NCBI GenBank assembly: GCA_008711295.1
Contig: VUYV01000192.1
Location: 1,390,269 to 1,454,268, forward strand
Length of the DNA: 64,000 nt
Direction of reading: 5' to 3'
DNA from: Anarhynchus alexandrinus
Taxonomy: Eukaryota; Chordata; Aves; Charadriiformes; Charadriidae
In this document: positions 1 through 20,580 of the stretch, one piece after another
Numbering within the stretch: position 1 is the stretch's first letter
Layout of the letters: the number at the start of each line of letters is the position of its first letter
Made by a program: the position numbers and the translations under genes
Notes under the pieces: model-generated
Seen by the model: only the letters and a program-made list of their open reading frames with translations
Told to the model about the DNA's origin: nothing
The model's database searches: none

Positions 1-7441
<7,441 letters not shown>

Positions 7442-7656
7442 GAGCACAGAAACGCCATCGCCCATGTCCCTGAGCCCGTCCCCGGTCAGCTCTGCTGGAA
7501 GCAGCGCGGGCACCGCCAGCTCCTCCTTGGCGGGGACCATCACCATCCCTCAGCGCATCCACCACATGGCTGCCAGCCACGTCAACATCACCAACAACGT
7601 CCTGCGGAGCTACGAGCACTGGGACATGGCTGACAAGCTGACTAAGGAGAACAAAG
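7442..7656 (+). CDS. AFF2: AFF2 penultimate coding exon (C-terminal homology domain)
   Basis: This exon encodes about 71 residues of an AF4/FMR2-family protein, a nuclear transcription-elongation scaffold of the super elongation complex type. It starts with a Ser/Pro-rich linker ([17 protein letters not shown]) and continues into the conserved helix block [20 protein letters not shown] and then [12 protein letters not shown]. The acceptor is cacag at 7437-7441. The first base, G, completes a codon begun in the previous exon. The donor is CAAAG|gtgc at 7656/7657, leaving one G that joins AA of the next exon to make Glu. Among the four paralogs (AFF1-4) the [19 protein letters not shown] block fits AFF2 best as I remember the family; AFF4 is the next closest. 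Paralog identity is inference from memory, while family membership is clear. The reading frame continues past the donor to 7724, but that part is intron. Confidence 0.9.
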
Positions 7657-8493
7657 GTGCCCCGCTCGGTTTCTTCCTTGTCCCCTTTGGCTCATCAGCT
7701 TTAGCTTTCTTTCTGTTCTCGTAGGCGTTGTTGGGAATTGGACCCAGAACCGTCGCATCTAGGAGCACAACTGTGACAGCTTGAGCAAACAGACCAAATC
7801 TGCTTGCTGGTCACTGTAGCCAATGCCTATCTTCTCTTGTCAAGCGCAGAGGGGGGATGTGTAACACACGCTGAACATGGGGTTATCAGAGCAGCTGGCA
7901 AATAATTTAGTGAACATGAGCCCCAAGTGATGAGAGCTTTTGAGTCTGCAAATTCGTTCACAGTTTCAGCTTCTCATAGAGCACCGAGGTTATTTTCATA
8001 CTGCTCTGTCAACCGGTTTAAGACTATTAAAATGCTAGCTAGGATAATAAGCAAACATTAGATTTTATGTTTATGCAGGGAGTCCGATTAGGAGATGTCC
8101 ACTGAAAGCCATGACCTTGACTCTCCTATGGTTGGATTGCAAATCTGCTTGTTTATTCCTAACAACAAAATGTAAGTCTTTACTACAGTTGTTTGAGAGG
8201 AGATTTGGCAAGCAGTTTGTGACTGGGTTATATCGAGTCTAGTGGAGTGGCTGAGATGTAACTAAAGGACAAATTTGGTCTATTGTTGGCCAGCCATGAA
8301 CTTCCCCAGGATAATGTAATTATTCAGATTCCAGCTTTGGGCTTACACAAATCATTGACAAAGCTTTCTTTGACACTAGAGATGCAGAGCCTAACTGGGA
8401 AATATTCTCATCGTGAATTGGCTCATTCTCTTAAATTATATGGAGATTTCAGATGGCTGACTTTTCCTGACAAATGTGCTCGCTGTATGCAGT

Positions 8494-8541
8494 TTGATCT
8501 TACTCCCATTAATGTCAGTGGCAAATTTCCACTGATTTAGA
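8494..8541 (+). repeat. Ancient amniote interspersed-repeat fragment (possible)
   Basis: The segment contains cttactcccattaatgtcag followed by tggcaaatttccactgattt. It resembles the often repeated amniote phrase in which a CTCCCATTGACTTCAATGGGAG-type inverted repeat is followed by a second, similar block. The resemblance is from memory and the copy is very diverged, so this is a weak call. Confidence 0.3.
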
Positions 8542-9037
8542 AAAACTAAGCTTGAGATTTATAGAGTTTTATGTCTGAATGGTAGGTCGTAATGATCTAT
8601 CCCTGGATGAGGAACAATAATAGAAGTTCTGTCCAGTCCTCCCCACTGCTTCTTGTCTTTGTTCGCATTGGTTAATTTAGTAGCAGTGCAGTCATTTTGG
8701 ATTTTTTCCATAGCTGCATCCATTTTCACAAAATGTGAAAGTGATTCCCTGTCAAATGTACTGCAGAATGTTACAGTGGGAATGCAGAAGGATGCTCTGA
8801 TAGGAAAAAGAGATGGCGATAATCTTGTAATTAGCCCTGTGTGTTGTGGAGTTGTTAAACGTTCTACTTGGTATTGAATCAAAATAGCTCAGGCATTCAG
8901 CCAGCAGACAGAAAATGTACCCAGCCACTGCTGTTATCAGTCCTAGAGCTGGATGAGAAAAAACCTGCTGACTTTCTTTCTGCATTTCCCCCCCTGCATA
9001 CTTCTTTGTTCTCGTTTTGATTTACGATCAAATAAAC

Positions 9038-9130
9038 CCAATTCTGCAAAGCCATATTGGAATAATCTTTATTCAGATGAGCAGTCCCTTTGACTTTAGT
9101 GGGACTGGATGCATGAATAAGGGATTCTCA
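9038..9130 (+). repeat. Ancient amniote interspersed-repeat fragment with imperfect palindrome
   Basis: Between 9083 and 9106 the sequence reads AGTCCC, a 12-base spacer, then GGGACT. This inverted repeat is flanked upstream by cccaattctgcaaagcc and downstream by gcatgaataagggattctcacatgag. The combination of 'ttctgcaaagc', 'agtccc..ttgactttagtgggact' and 'ctcacatgag' is typical of a dispersed family seen in bird, crocodile and turtle genomes. I cannot name the family with certainty. Confidence 0.4.
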
Positions 9131-12100
9131 CATGAGCAAGACGTCTAGGGTTGTGCCCTGTTCTTTCATATCTTGTTTCACAAACTGCAGCCATGTTACA
9201 GGCAATGGAAAGTTCGTGTTACTTCAAATTTCATTTAAGTATTATAAACCATTCGAAAGAGACCAGAGTTTCATACGTGCTATAGCGTGTCTGTCTTTAC
9301 ATTTTATCTGGAAAGATACCTCATTTCTAATTAAACACTTGATTTAAAGTTGCATGCTTAAACACAACTAATCTGCAATTTGAAAAATTCATGGTGTAAC
9401 AAAAAAGTATATAAGAACTGCTGTGGTACTCTGCAGGTCTACATTATGTCACGTGATGGATTCCATTTCCAGAAGGATATATTTAAGACACTTTGATGAG
9501 AGAAATGTTAGAGTGTTCCATGGAACCTAGCAGCGATTATTTTAGTAGATGTCATCTGCACCTCTCAAATAATTCAAAACAGCTATATCTTGCTGGCTGG
9601 GACAGGACTCATCCCTTTCCCCATAGCTGTCTCTAATCCACCTTTGCCCCCTGGAGTGGCCATTGCAGTGCCCAAGCTCTGGTACAGTGGCGTGTGGACT
9701 GCGAGTTCAGAAATGCCCCATGACAGCGAGCAGGATAGGTGCAAAGTCCAGGCTCTGCCTTGAGTCCCAGGTAAAGGACAGGTGTCTTGGCCTCTCAATC
9801 AGGGGTTCGGACAGTCGGTTCATCATAAAAAATGAGATTTACACCCCCTCCTTGAAATAAGAATGGTCTCAAAAAACAAACAAACAAACACAAACGCACA
9901 AAGAAATCCACATTTAAGATAAACACGAGTTTTCTTTTTAAAAAAAAAAACAGATCCAGTCATTATTTTCTTTTTTTTTTTGTGGTCAGCTCTCATTGTT
10001 TCTGTTGTCTTCTGAATCACAGGGTGTGTCTGCCCAAGAACATATCCCCGATGAGATAATAGAAATGGGTATAAAAATGTGGCCCTATCATTGTAATGTC
10101 TAATAGCCTTTACATCTGAGTCTTACTGCTGTCATAGATGTTTCTTAGGTCATGCCCATGCAGACACAAGAGATTTCTTCCCCATATTGGAGCTGTGCAG
10201 ACTCCCCTTGCCCACGGCTGTCAGCTTAGGTTTTGTGCTCCTCTGAGTATGCCTGCACGCTCCCAGTTTGGACTTGACTCATGTCCAGCTGGCTCAGAGC
10301 AGGAGACAGAAGCCTTTCTTGTCAGCCTGACAAAAGATGTGCCATTAAAATAAAAAGGCGTAGCAAGAGGGAGAACAGCAGAACTGTGACCCGCCAAGCT
10401 GATCTGGTTTGAAAAAGGAAAGCGGGAACATGCCGCCATGTACCTCTGGTTGAATTTCCCCTGGTCAGTAGAGTTCAGAGTGTGTGGGAGCGTAGATGGA
10501 GTTTGTCACACACTGCACATGTAGCAGGCCAGGCTAAACTGCAGACTTCCCAAAGCCAACCCATGAGCTGGTTTGTGTTGGATCACCCAGAGAGTTGTTC
10601 ACCATTTATAACATCAAACTCTCAGCTGACTTTACAAAATCAGGTAATTTTTTTAAGCTTCCAAAGATAGCAGCACTTTCAGCTCTACAGTCGAAAACTA
10701 TCAGCTCTGTAGTGACAAAGGCCTGTTCTTTCACATATAAATTTAATAAGTGGCTTCAGTGCTTGTAGCTTTTTCAAGAAATGTTAAACTGAAATTAGGC
10801 TTTAAGGTGAATTCTCAGTGTTTAAAGCAATTATTATTTATCTGAGCCTAGAATGAGATCTCTAGAATGCAAGCGAGACAGTGCATTATTTGGCTTCCAA
10901 ATGTATTGATTTTACCCTGGAAGAGGGGAATAAAAGACAGAGGAAGGAAGATTAAAAGTAACTGCTGGCTGCAGCATCTTAACGCAACTGGTGATAGCCC
11001 TAAGCTTTCATTATGCTTGCCTCCAGCCAAATCACTTTGTGCTGTGATACTGCCGCAGCTCCCAAGCTGACCAGGGTCAGGCTGTCAATACTTGGATAGA
11101 AGACCTCAAAGCAGCACTTACTTGCTGAAGAAAGTACTGATAATGATTTTGTACCCATCATCTGCTCTCCCGAACTGCAGCCAATAGAGCGTTAGCTGGC
11201 TGAGTGCAGTGCACCGGATTTTAGATAGGGTGAGAATGTAAGGGCTCAGCCACCCGTTACTGTGATTGTCGGTTGTTATCTGAGCTCTGAGGGGCTTTAA
11301 CTGAGAGCGGGCTCCCACCCATCTAAATATAGTGTAAGTGTTGTATGTGTGGGAACACCTGTGCCCCAGTGAGCAAAAAGACAAGCTGTGGGAGAATAGA
11401 GGACACAATCCAGTTCTCCATTGAAAGCAATTAGGAAAGGTCTGTTGGCCCTAACAGGATTAGTCTTTCACCCAGAGAGCATCTAACACATGCCACAAAG
11501 TAAACTGGTATGTTGCTTCCTAACTATGGCTCTCTGTTTAGTGACGTCCTGTTAACCCTTCCCAACACCGCATCTGAGTGGCTTTACCCATCTTTTCTTT
11601 CCCCTCCCTCATCGCCTAGATGCTATTTTCCTGCTGTGTTCCCTCTCTCTTCTTTCTTCTCCCCTCCCACCCCACACACATCCTCCGGGTCTGCAGCTGG
11701 AGCAGGATGAGCAGAGGGCCAGAGCTGCTGCAATGGCAGTAACAGAAATTGGAGGGTGGGGAAAAGAGCAAGCAAGGTCATCTGCAAGATCCAGACTAGC
11801 TCTTCGTGCCCAGGAGAGGGTACAACACAGAAAAGGAAACGCCACAGTTCGTTGCCAGCTGTTTAAACCATGCAGTCAGCAAACCTAGGCTCAAAAAAAA
11901 ATGGAAGTGCAGATCATCAGAGCTAAAGGAAGATTACTGGCAACCATTCATACCATGTTGTGGTTGACTTCCAGCATGAATAATCTAATTTGGACTGTTT
12001 AAATATATTGTTGCCTTTGTTTAAATTCTTTCCTACCGCTCACGTGCTCATGTGCACAATGTCTTGAGAACTCACTAATTGCACTGCTACTGCTGAGTGG

Positions 12101-12171
12101 GAAATCATGGTAATACATGTATTTTTGTACCATTGCCTGAAACAATGACTTCTGTTTCTTGTGTATTTCAG

Positions 12172-12293
12172 AATTCTTTGTAGACCTGGACTCAGTGATG
12201 GGACCCTTAACACAACACAGCAGTATGACCAATCTGGTTCGTTACGTTCGCCAAGGACTCCACTGGCTCCGCATTGAGGCTCATTTGTTGTAG
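12172..12293 (+). CDS. AFF2: AFF2 last coding exon, with stop codon
   Basis: The exon opens after the acceptor gtatttcag (AG at 12170-12171). It supplies AA to complete the split Glu codon and then encodes about 39 further residues, including [19 protein letters not shown] and [19 protein letters not shown] before the TAG at 12291-12293. This is the extreme C-terminus of the AF4/FMR2 C-terminal homology domain, which in family members mediates dimerisation and nuclear-complex assembly. The ending WLRI-AHLL and the block [18 protein letters not shown] are what point to AFF2; AFF1 and AFF3 end quite differently and AFF4 ends in a related but distinct form. The exon is intact, with no frameshift or stop before the terminal one. 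Confidence 0.93.
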
Positions 12294-13830
12294 TGACTGC
12301 TGCCCCGTTCATTACATCCCCATTCTTCTACCTCTACCAGCGCAGAGACGATCACTGGTGGAACTCCACTCATTTCTGGAAGTTTATTCATGTAACTTCA
12401 TTTTTATTGCCTTTTTTAATATCCTATCTATTGGAAGTAGAAGTCACCATAAATGGAACTTATGACTCAAGAGCAGTATGTGTTGTACCATCTAATCATT
12501 TTCAACAATTTTCTATGCCTTGTGTCTCCTGGATCCTGCCATCCTTATGTGCTTTATGGAACGGTACATTCCCTGCAGTATTGTTTTAAGTCCATGCTGC
12601 CTTCAAGTGAAAACAAAAAAGCACTTTGAGAAGATATGGATTCCTGAGAAATAGTACAAAGCGTCTTAAATATTTGAGGGTATATATGAGAAGTCCCTTC
12701 TGAAATAAATTAGTAGAAGTTATAGCTATTCATTCAAAATCATCTTCTGAACCTGAACCAAGCTTTTCGACGCTTAATTCTGGCATCATTACCTGACACA
12801 GTACATTCCTAAGATTTCATACTTCCTATAGGCTTAATCTCTAAAAGAGAACATTGAATATCTTACAGGTACATAATGTAAGATCACCAAAGGTGTTAAG
12901 AGGTAAAAGGTTGAAGGAATGCCTCATTAAAGAACGATGACACACTATGCAATGAGGTTTTGATATTCCATTCTTCCTGTTTATTGTTGGCTTAATAATT
13001 TCAGTAGGCAGCAGAATTTATTGCAGTTTTTAGGCAATTTCAAAATATTAGCTTTCATAGTCTTATCTACCATTCCTGTACTAAATCTGTGAATTTTCTT
13101 TCAGTTTTACTGTTTAGTCTCAAACAAATACTCATCCAAGATTTTTCTTCATAGACCAATGTCTCCTTGCATAGTGACTCAGTGAAAGCAGATTTTAACA
13201 GGACCGCTGCACTCTAAGCATTGATATTGTATGTAAAAGTCCATTGATAAGTGTATGCAGATTCTTCATGAAACTCTCTAGAAGTTTAACTAACCAGCTA
13301 CTGTTGAAACATTATAATTCCATATGGCATCAATTTTCACCTGTTTTGTTCATTTCAGAGCATTAGAAGCGAACAGTATTATCTTGCTATCTTGAAAACA
13401 ATGTCAAATTAAATAAAATCACCAGATTTACCCAAAAGCAATATAACATTTGTTTAATAATGGCCACAAATACTTCAGTCAGATTACCTATTTTCCAAAC
13501 TCTGCATCTGTTTACCCATGCTGTCATGTTTTGGACCATTCCTCTAATGCGTGAATAATAATGAGACAATTCAGATAGAATTTCAAAGCAATTGTGAATA
13601 AATTACACCATTTCACATTTGCTCTTTCCTCTTCTTTTTTTCCCCTGTTATAAACTGCACTGCTCTTCTGGTGCCTCTGTAGGAAGCGCTGGTGCATGAA
13701 ACAAAACAAAATGAATTTATATCAATAATTCACAAGACTTTAAATGGTCTCATCTCATTCTTGATATAACGCCTGCATACCTTACTGAACTGTAAATTCC
13801 ATTTCTATAAACAGAAAATGCTCATAGCAA

Positions 13831-13838
13831 TGTAAATA
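13831..13838 (+). promoter_or_regulatory. Pumilio response element candidate in 3' UTR
   Basis: The octamer TGTAAATA matches the Pumilio consensus TGTANATA on the mRNA strand. It lies about 1.5 kb after the AFF2 stop codon in an AT-rich context. One such site is expected by chance in several kilobases of AT-rich DNA, so function is only a possibility. Confidence 0.25.
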
Positions 13839-16070
13839 TTATTCTGTCTCATCTCATTGAAATAATACAATATGTGTATTAAATGCCATCCAGATATTAG
13901 TTAATTGCAATTACCTTCTGCTATATAATCCTGTATATCCTTTAATCTGGTGAGTTATTGGATTCTACTCGCTGGGTTGTGACCAGATAAATAGGGCAAA
14001 TTTGCATTTAATAGGTTCAGACTGTTATGATTTTTAGAGCAGGCCTTGGATATTTGCAATAAGAGCAGTTTAAGGACTCTGCCCAACGCACATTTAAGAC
14101 AAACATTACTGTAGCTGTTGTATATTAGCTCCCTGTAGTCCTACCTTTTCTTAAAATCAATAATTCCTAATATTTTGTTCCACAAGACTGTATTGTAAAT
14201 TTAGCCAAGGTGCATCATTAGAGAAATCATCCAGTTTAGGGCTGTCTGCAAAGGACATTTGCAGAACGTGCCCATCCTGTATTATCTGCACATTCCTGTT
14301 CCTGAAGTGGTCGATACACCCTTATCTGTTCTCTGAGGGTTTCGGTATCATGGCTGAAACGTGAATCTGACAGCATTTGTCACGCTGATTCTGACCCCAG
14401 TAGCTAATGAATAAAACCGCAACGGTGAGAACTATTCAGAAATGTAGATGAAAGGTGGTTGTTGGGGTTTTTTTTTTAAAGAAAAAGAAAACAAAACACT
14501 TGAAGTATTGTATTTTATTTTTTTGAACAGGGTGAGTACTTAGATGAAGTAGTGTTGGGGGGGTTTTGTCATAAGCCAGAGTTTTCCATTCTTTTTGCAA
14601 GATCTCACTCATGAGATTCAGTAACTATTTAGTCTAAGTGCATTGTCGTCACTTGTTCCTTTAGCGTAGACTGAAATCCTAGACTTCCATGCATTTATGA
14701 AGGATAGAGATGTCTTGAAATGCAATCTTCAGACACAAGGCTGTTCAAAGAGTTAGCGGCAGTCACTCGGTGAAGACAATGTGTTCTCTTTCCCCTGTTG
14801 CTTGCAGTAAACAGGCTCCTATCTCTAAATTTACCCTGTGTTCACAATCTTTTGCTTAAACAGCTTAAGGAATTAGCCCACCTGATTTTGTATCCTGTGA
14901 CTTAGTTTGAAATGTATGCTGAATCAATGGCATGATTATAGTAAGTCCAGCAGTCAAGTCTGGGATCACAAGCCAACTTACTGTTTAGCAGTCTTGTTTC
15001 AAAAGCGGCTTAGAAACAAATTAAATATGGAGAGTGAATTACCGTCTTATCCCAGGGGATGATGCTTCTTTTGGGTTAGTTATTAAGGATTATTGCACTT
15101 TTACAGGCACTATATTCATCTCGTTTCAAATGCCAACATGTCATCTTTGTGGAATCATTTTACCCTTTAAAATATTACTTCCAGCAGAGTTAATCAAATG
15201 AGATTGTTTGTTTGTTTCAATCCATGGAGAAGCAGCATGTGTTTGCTTGGACATTTGCTATGTCTGCTCTTAACGCTGCCCACTTCAGGCATTCAAACTC
15301 ATTAACCAAGCACCAAAAATTACAAGATTGGCTTCAAATCATGGGTTGTTTTGTTTTTTTTTTTTTAATAAACTTTTTTGGTTCCTGTATTGCCTTCTGG
15401 ATACTGAGCTTTGAGACTGATTTCATGACACATTTTCAGGCATTTTTCAAGCGTGCCGAGGGCCAGAAATGACACATTTGTTTTTAATAGTGATAAACTG
15501 GGACAGTGATGTAATCTCTTGATTTCTGCAGCTGGGATTTAAGAAGGACACCAAGCTTCATAAAAAATTGCCAGCGCTGACAAGACTGTCATTTGTGTCC
15601 CATGCTTCAGGAGGTTTGGAGCAATATCAATAGTTCAGCAGTGAAGGGAGCGTGCCAGTAAAGGGCTAAACGCAAGCATTTGGGAGCTCCATCAGTACAA
15701 GATCCAAGGGAGCAAAGTCCTAAGTGCTCAAGCGAGGCATTTACATAGCGCTTAACCTCCATGTCAAGAGCAGCAGCAGGTCTTAAGCGAAGTATTTGAC
15801 AATGTGCAGGCAGAATATCCTGCTGAATGCAGTCTGTCTCACCATGCGATGTGTGTTGGGTCCTCGAGAGCAGGGATCTAAGGGAAAGCCTGAGATGATG
15901 TGTCCCATATGGGCCATCATCTCTTAGACCATGTCCCATTGGTCACTGATCTCAGCTATGTTCCTTTGGTTCCTTTCAAAGGATGGATCGCTCTTCCGAC
16001 GCTTAGCAAAATAACAGTGTAAACGGTTCACGCTGAGTTTGGATAGCCGGGTTTGGCCCAGTAGTTGTGC

Positions 16071-16110
16071 TTTTTATTTTATTTTATTTTATTTTATTTT
16101 ATTTTATTTT
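16071..16110 (+). repeat. (ATTTT)n microsatellite
   Basis: A perfect run of the ATTTT pentamer, about seven and a half units, interrupts the predicted AFF2 3' UTR. In RNA this gives AUUUU repeats, which are U-rich but do not contain the canonical AUUUA element. Confidence 0.95.
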
Positions 16111-16684
16111 GTCTTATCTTTACTTTTTTAGTTATTCTGATTTAGCTTACAGCCTTTTTGTTGATAGTGTTGGTGGCAACTTTCACAGCTTGCTTCTTAT
16201 AGCTTATAGCTTCACTTTTTCTTACATGGTCTTTGGACTTTTCATCATTTAAATAGTCTCTCTGTGATTATATTGTCTCATTTACAAATGACCTCCTCTG
16301 AAAGATAGGGACAGGTCTGTTGATAACAGTGTGGGGTTTTTTAAGAATAAAGATCGAGATCTTTATCCCTCCTAAAGAAACGAAATCTGAGAAACTGAAT
16401 CTGGACCCTAATTTCTATGCTTTATTAATTTCACAGATTTGATGATGTTCTTCCATTATAACAGTTTAGATTTGCTCACAAGTTTTTAGGTACTTTGGAA
16501 GAAATGTTTTCATTGTATTTTTATCAGTATTTAATGCTGTCTAAATCAAATGATTAGTTTTGTGAGTGCAACGTAAAAGATAGCAAAAATGGGGCTGGTT
16601 AGGTTTCTGACTTAGGTGTTAATATACTACTTTGCTTTGAGTTCAGGAGAAACTCCACTACACACAGTATTGAAGCCAAGCACA

Positions 16685-16730
16685 TGTGTGTGTGTGTGTA
16701 TGTGTGTGTATGTGTGCGCACATATGTATG
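16685..16730 (+). repeat. (TG)n microsatellite, interrupted
   Basis: The run is TG/TA dinucleotides with a few interruptions, ending in cgcacatatgtatg. It lies in the predicted AFF2 3' UTR. Being alternating purine-pyrimidine it creates chance open frames of Val/Cys or Thr/His repeats on both strands. Confidence 0.9.
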
Positions 16731-17430
16731 CATTTGGATGTGGATTTGCAACAGAAGGTCCTTGCTCAGTACTCCATAGCACAGGAAAAAAGATGCGACA
16801 GCTGTAAAGAGAAAACACTCGTGCTGTTGCTGAGTGGTAGCAGAGTTATTAAAGTGTTCCTCTGTAGTTTGTGTATAGTCCTATTTGCATCTATTGTCTC
16901 CTTGCAGGCAATGAAGGTATGACAGAACCTCTGTCATCTCGGTCCTGTGGTCCCTGAAGTCAGTGTCAAAACCAAATGTGCTGTCAACATTTTGTTTTTC
17001 AGAAGGTTAACTCATTTGCAATAGACCAGTGTCTTGAAATTTTAAGAAAGGCAAAATATTTCCTAAGTCACCAAAGAAAATTAATTTGTCCTTTTCAACC
17101 AAGTGTAGAAATGTCCTATGTTTGGGCAGACCCGCAGACCGAGGTGTCATTGCAAAGGGCCTTTGCCTCTCGCAGCATCTCCCCGGCCCCACCAGAGTGC
17201 ACTGGGGGTAGCACAGTGAGGCAAGGGGGGTGAAGGTGAGAAACCAGTCCACTGTCCTTAAGACATCTTCCAGCTTTACTTTACATACTATTTTATAAAT
17301 GCAGATAAAACAAGTCTTCTTAATGTTGGGAGGGCTCAATTCCTCTGTTTCTAATACTCCTCCTGGACTTCCGTGGTATAACCAGACCACTCTCCAGAGC
17401 AATGCATATGGGCATTCTGATTGTCTAATG

Positions 17431-17445
17431 AGAGAGAGAGAGAGA
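17431..17445 (+). repeat. (AG)n short microsatellite
   Basis: Seven AG units end in a small perfect palindrome GAGAGATCTCTC (17440-17451). This is a simple repeat in the predicted 3' UTR with no other visible role. Confidence 0.85.
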
Positions 17446-19224
17446 TCTCTCCCTAGATAGAGTGACATATTTTAGATATATCACTTGATATTTTGTAGCC
17501 TGTATGTATAGGCTACAACTCAGTGAGGCTTTCCTTCATTATCAAGACCTCCCTGCGACTGCGTGTGGAAGGTTCCTGCCTGACTTACAGAGTAGCCATC
17601 TTCCCTGTGGTATTCTTGTCAGACCTGCCTTTCGGATGGACTCGCTAGCTTTACTTTAGCCATTCTGTTTCAAAGATGTTTTGTCTATTTCTTTTGTCTT
17701 CCAAGATCAGTGATTCCAACCATCACATGCCGGTTTGAACCCATGGTGGTAGCTGTTGAAGTCAGAAGAGATTGAGTTCAGATCTTGAGTACAGCCAGGG
17801 GGATCTCACGGCTCTGCAGATAGAAATGAGAGCAAATTCAGGGACAGATGAGTTACTGCGTAAAACTGGTGTCAGGTGAGAATCAAACCTGGCCTCATCA
17901 GGAGGCACTTCAACAGAAATACTACAAAGATAAGCTGTGCCCAGAACCACAGGGTACCACACCATCTCAGACAGCTCATTGACACTGTAATCATATTGGG
18001 CAATAGTAAAGATGTGAAGGGTGGTTTAAAGAAACCGGGGCAAGTTGGTGCGGTCTGGCATTGTGAGTTTAACCTGTGTGTGCTTCTTGGGAAAGGGGAT
18101 TTATTACTGTTGATGTGTCCTGCAAAGTAACACCTACCTATATCACCTACAAAAACTAAATATGGCACCATCCCATCCAATTCCTTAATCCACCTCAGGG
18201 TGCCACCACATGTCACAAAGAGCTAGTGCTTGTCACTGCCCTGAAGTCGCAGGGCAGTGAAACCATTTTTCCCTCACAACTCCAGCAAGGACCAAGCCCA
18301 GGGACCCAGCAGCCAGCTCAAGTAGCGATGTGTGTACTCAGTGCTTTATGAGGGGCCACAGAAAAGCCCTGACCTCGCCTACCACAGGCTGTGGAGCCGC
18401 ACGGAGCTCCCTGAGCCCTCAGCCTGCTCAGGGTGTTGGACTACTACAGGTCTGCACAGTGTGAAGCCTCACGTAGCCCTGGCCACAGTATTGGTGTGCA
18501 GGAGACGTGGTGGGGGACCGCTGCTGTCCCCAACAGGACTGAGTGACCCCAGCCCCACCACCTGGGTGCAACAGAGCTGTGGCTCTGCATTGCTCTTAGG
18601 TCTTGGTCCTCTGCGGCTGCAGATGGGACTTGGATTTGAGCGCTCACTTTTACTTGCACTGCGTCTGGAAATGCTAAACGAGTTGACAGAAGCGGTGCAT
18701 GCAGTAACGTCGTAAGACTAAGGCAATATTCACCATATGCAGAATTGCAATTTAAATTGTAGTGTCCACTGGACCACTTGTGCTTACAGGACTCCAGCTG
18801 AGTCCTGCTGATGCCAGTGGTAAAAGCCATGTGAGTGGATGATGCAGCTGTTTGAGACTTGTTTTCTTCTTTGATTTTAACTTAGTTCCCCTTTATGCAA
18901 GTTCTGTAAGCTCTTTGTGCTGGATATAAGTTTACTCACAGTTGCGTGACCGTGTTGTAATTCCATTGAAAAACCCATCAAGTAGAGATAGCCATAATTT
19001 CTACTCAGTTATTTCCTTCCCTGAATTAGAAGTAAAGTGAGATTCTGAAGTGAATTTTGTTGTTTTAATGGATAACAGTAACTACAATGGACCAAACTTT
19101 GAGCTAAGCAAATGTAAAGTGACTTGTTTCGGCTTGTGGGACCAAATTCTGCTGTTGTATGGCAATCGCTCAAGTCTTATGGAGCTGGCTGAGCACTGTT
19201 TATCAAAGGAGAAGCTGGTTAACA

Positions 19225-20580
19225 AAAATGGCATAGCATTGCCAGAGTTAAGTTTATTGGGCCAGAACTACAGTTGCATTAACCCAATTGATTCAATGGA
19301 ATTACACCCATTTTTGTCCGGGCTGAGCACCCACCCCACTGAAATTAGTTCAAGGTCTCTGGACTAGTTCTGGAATAACTACAAGCAGACTTGCTCTTCA
19401 ACCAGACCGTATGTTGACTCAGCCCTTGCTCAGGGAAACCAGCGTTGACTCCGGTGACAAATAACATGGAGTTACGGACATGAAGAATCTTTGACCACTG
19501 GCAGGAGGCCTTTACCCTTGAATTTATGAGTGAACTGAATAGTGGATAGCGACACACATGCTTTATTTATGGCAGAGGTAGAGTACGAGTTCCTCAGCTG
19601 GTGTAAACTGGTGTAGGAGTACTGAATTCAGTGGAGTTAACCCAATATGCACACACTGAGGAGCAAACCCTCTAACCCCAGACTAATTTTTGCCAATATA
19701 TCTCTATGCAGATAAACTCCCAAAGCTTTTATCATCATTCCTTTTTTACTGATCATACCAATGAAATGATTAATGTACCATAATCGTTGCCTGTAAGGAA
19801 ATATTGTACTTTGCAAAGCTATGCAGTATAGAGCACATCGTAAAAGTGCTTTAGACCACACAGTCTGGAAGAGCGTTATCGGGAACGAGACTAACACAGC
19901 AGCTTTTTATCTGATGTCGATTACACTTTCACTCTGCACTTCCACCGCTGAGTTTTACATATGGAGTGAATGATGGTTGTATGTTTCTGATGACTATGGG
20001 CCAAAGCTTCAGCTGATGTGCCTCTAAGTAGCTCCGTAGACGTCAGTGCTGATTTACACCAGCTGAAAAACTAGTCCTCTCCCTTTTCATACTGTGCTGT
20101 GTGCCCTAATGCAGCTTTATAAATACATGCTGAAGCGGAGTGTGTATTGAACTATTCTGATTCAGCACCAGATAATCCCTGCTGAAAGAGTTGGAGGGTA
20201 ATTTCTGCCTGCCGTCTAGCCTTGCATGTGTTTTGGTTTTAACTAAAAGGCGTGTTGCAATTTCATTACTTCTGAGTTTAAATATTTACTGGCATCAGCA
20301 TTAGCCTGCATAGAAAAATGGCAAATAAATTCAAAAGCGTCAGTCTAGAGATGGAATCTGTTACTTTAGTTCAAAGACATTGCAGCAGGTTAAAGTGGTT
20401 TTTCTAAGCCAAATGGGTTTTGTACATTTAAAAGTCATGGCAAATATTTATCCAAGCCCAGTTCTGCCCTTCTTCCCCTGAGCATCCTCATCAGCAGGTT
20501 GCTCCGCTGAAGTCCACAGGAACAACTGTGTAAATTGGTGCTCAGCTCACGGATTGCAGAATCAGGCACCGAATATGTTA
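19225..20580 (+). repeat. Cluster of ancient-repeat-like fragments in the AFF2 3' UTR
   Basis: Within this stretch several pieces share a vocabulary: gttgcattaacccaattgat and tcaatggaattacaccca (near 19.27-19.31 kb), gctggtgtaaactggtgtag with the perfect palindrome ACTGAATTCAGT at 19621-19632, gctgatttacaccagctg (near 20.05 kb), and gctgaagtccacaggaacaa with gtgtaaattggtgctcagct (near 20.5 kb). These resemble dispersed amniote repeats built on GTGTAA/TTACACC and CATTGACTTCAATG-like blocks. The name of the family is not certain and the bounds are loose. Confidence 0.35.

Larger units (their letters stand above)
7657..12171 (+). other. AFF2: AFF2 last intron (4,515 bp)
   Basis: The intron begins gtgccc at 7657 and ends gtgtatttcag at 12171. 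No exon-like block with paired splice sites is visible inside. It contains two fragments that look like ancient amniote interspersed repeat (8494-8541 and 9038-9130). There is an A-rich/T-rich patch near 9.88-9.98 kb and a C/T-rich patch near 11.58-11.68 kb. Open frames on both strands here are short and overlap each other without family resemblance. Confidence 0.85.

Noticed and set aside
7657..7724. Extension of the AFF2 exon past 7656
   Set aside because: The frame stays open, but a good GT donor lies at 7657, the codon phase matches the next exon, and the extra residues (hydrophobic, Phe-rich) do not fit the family.
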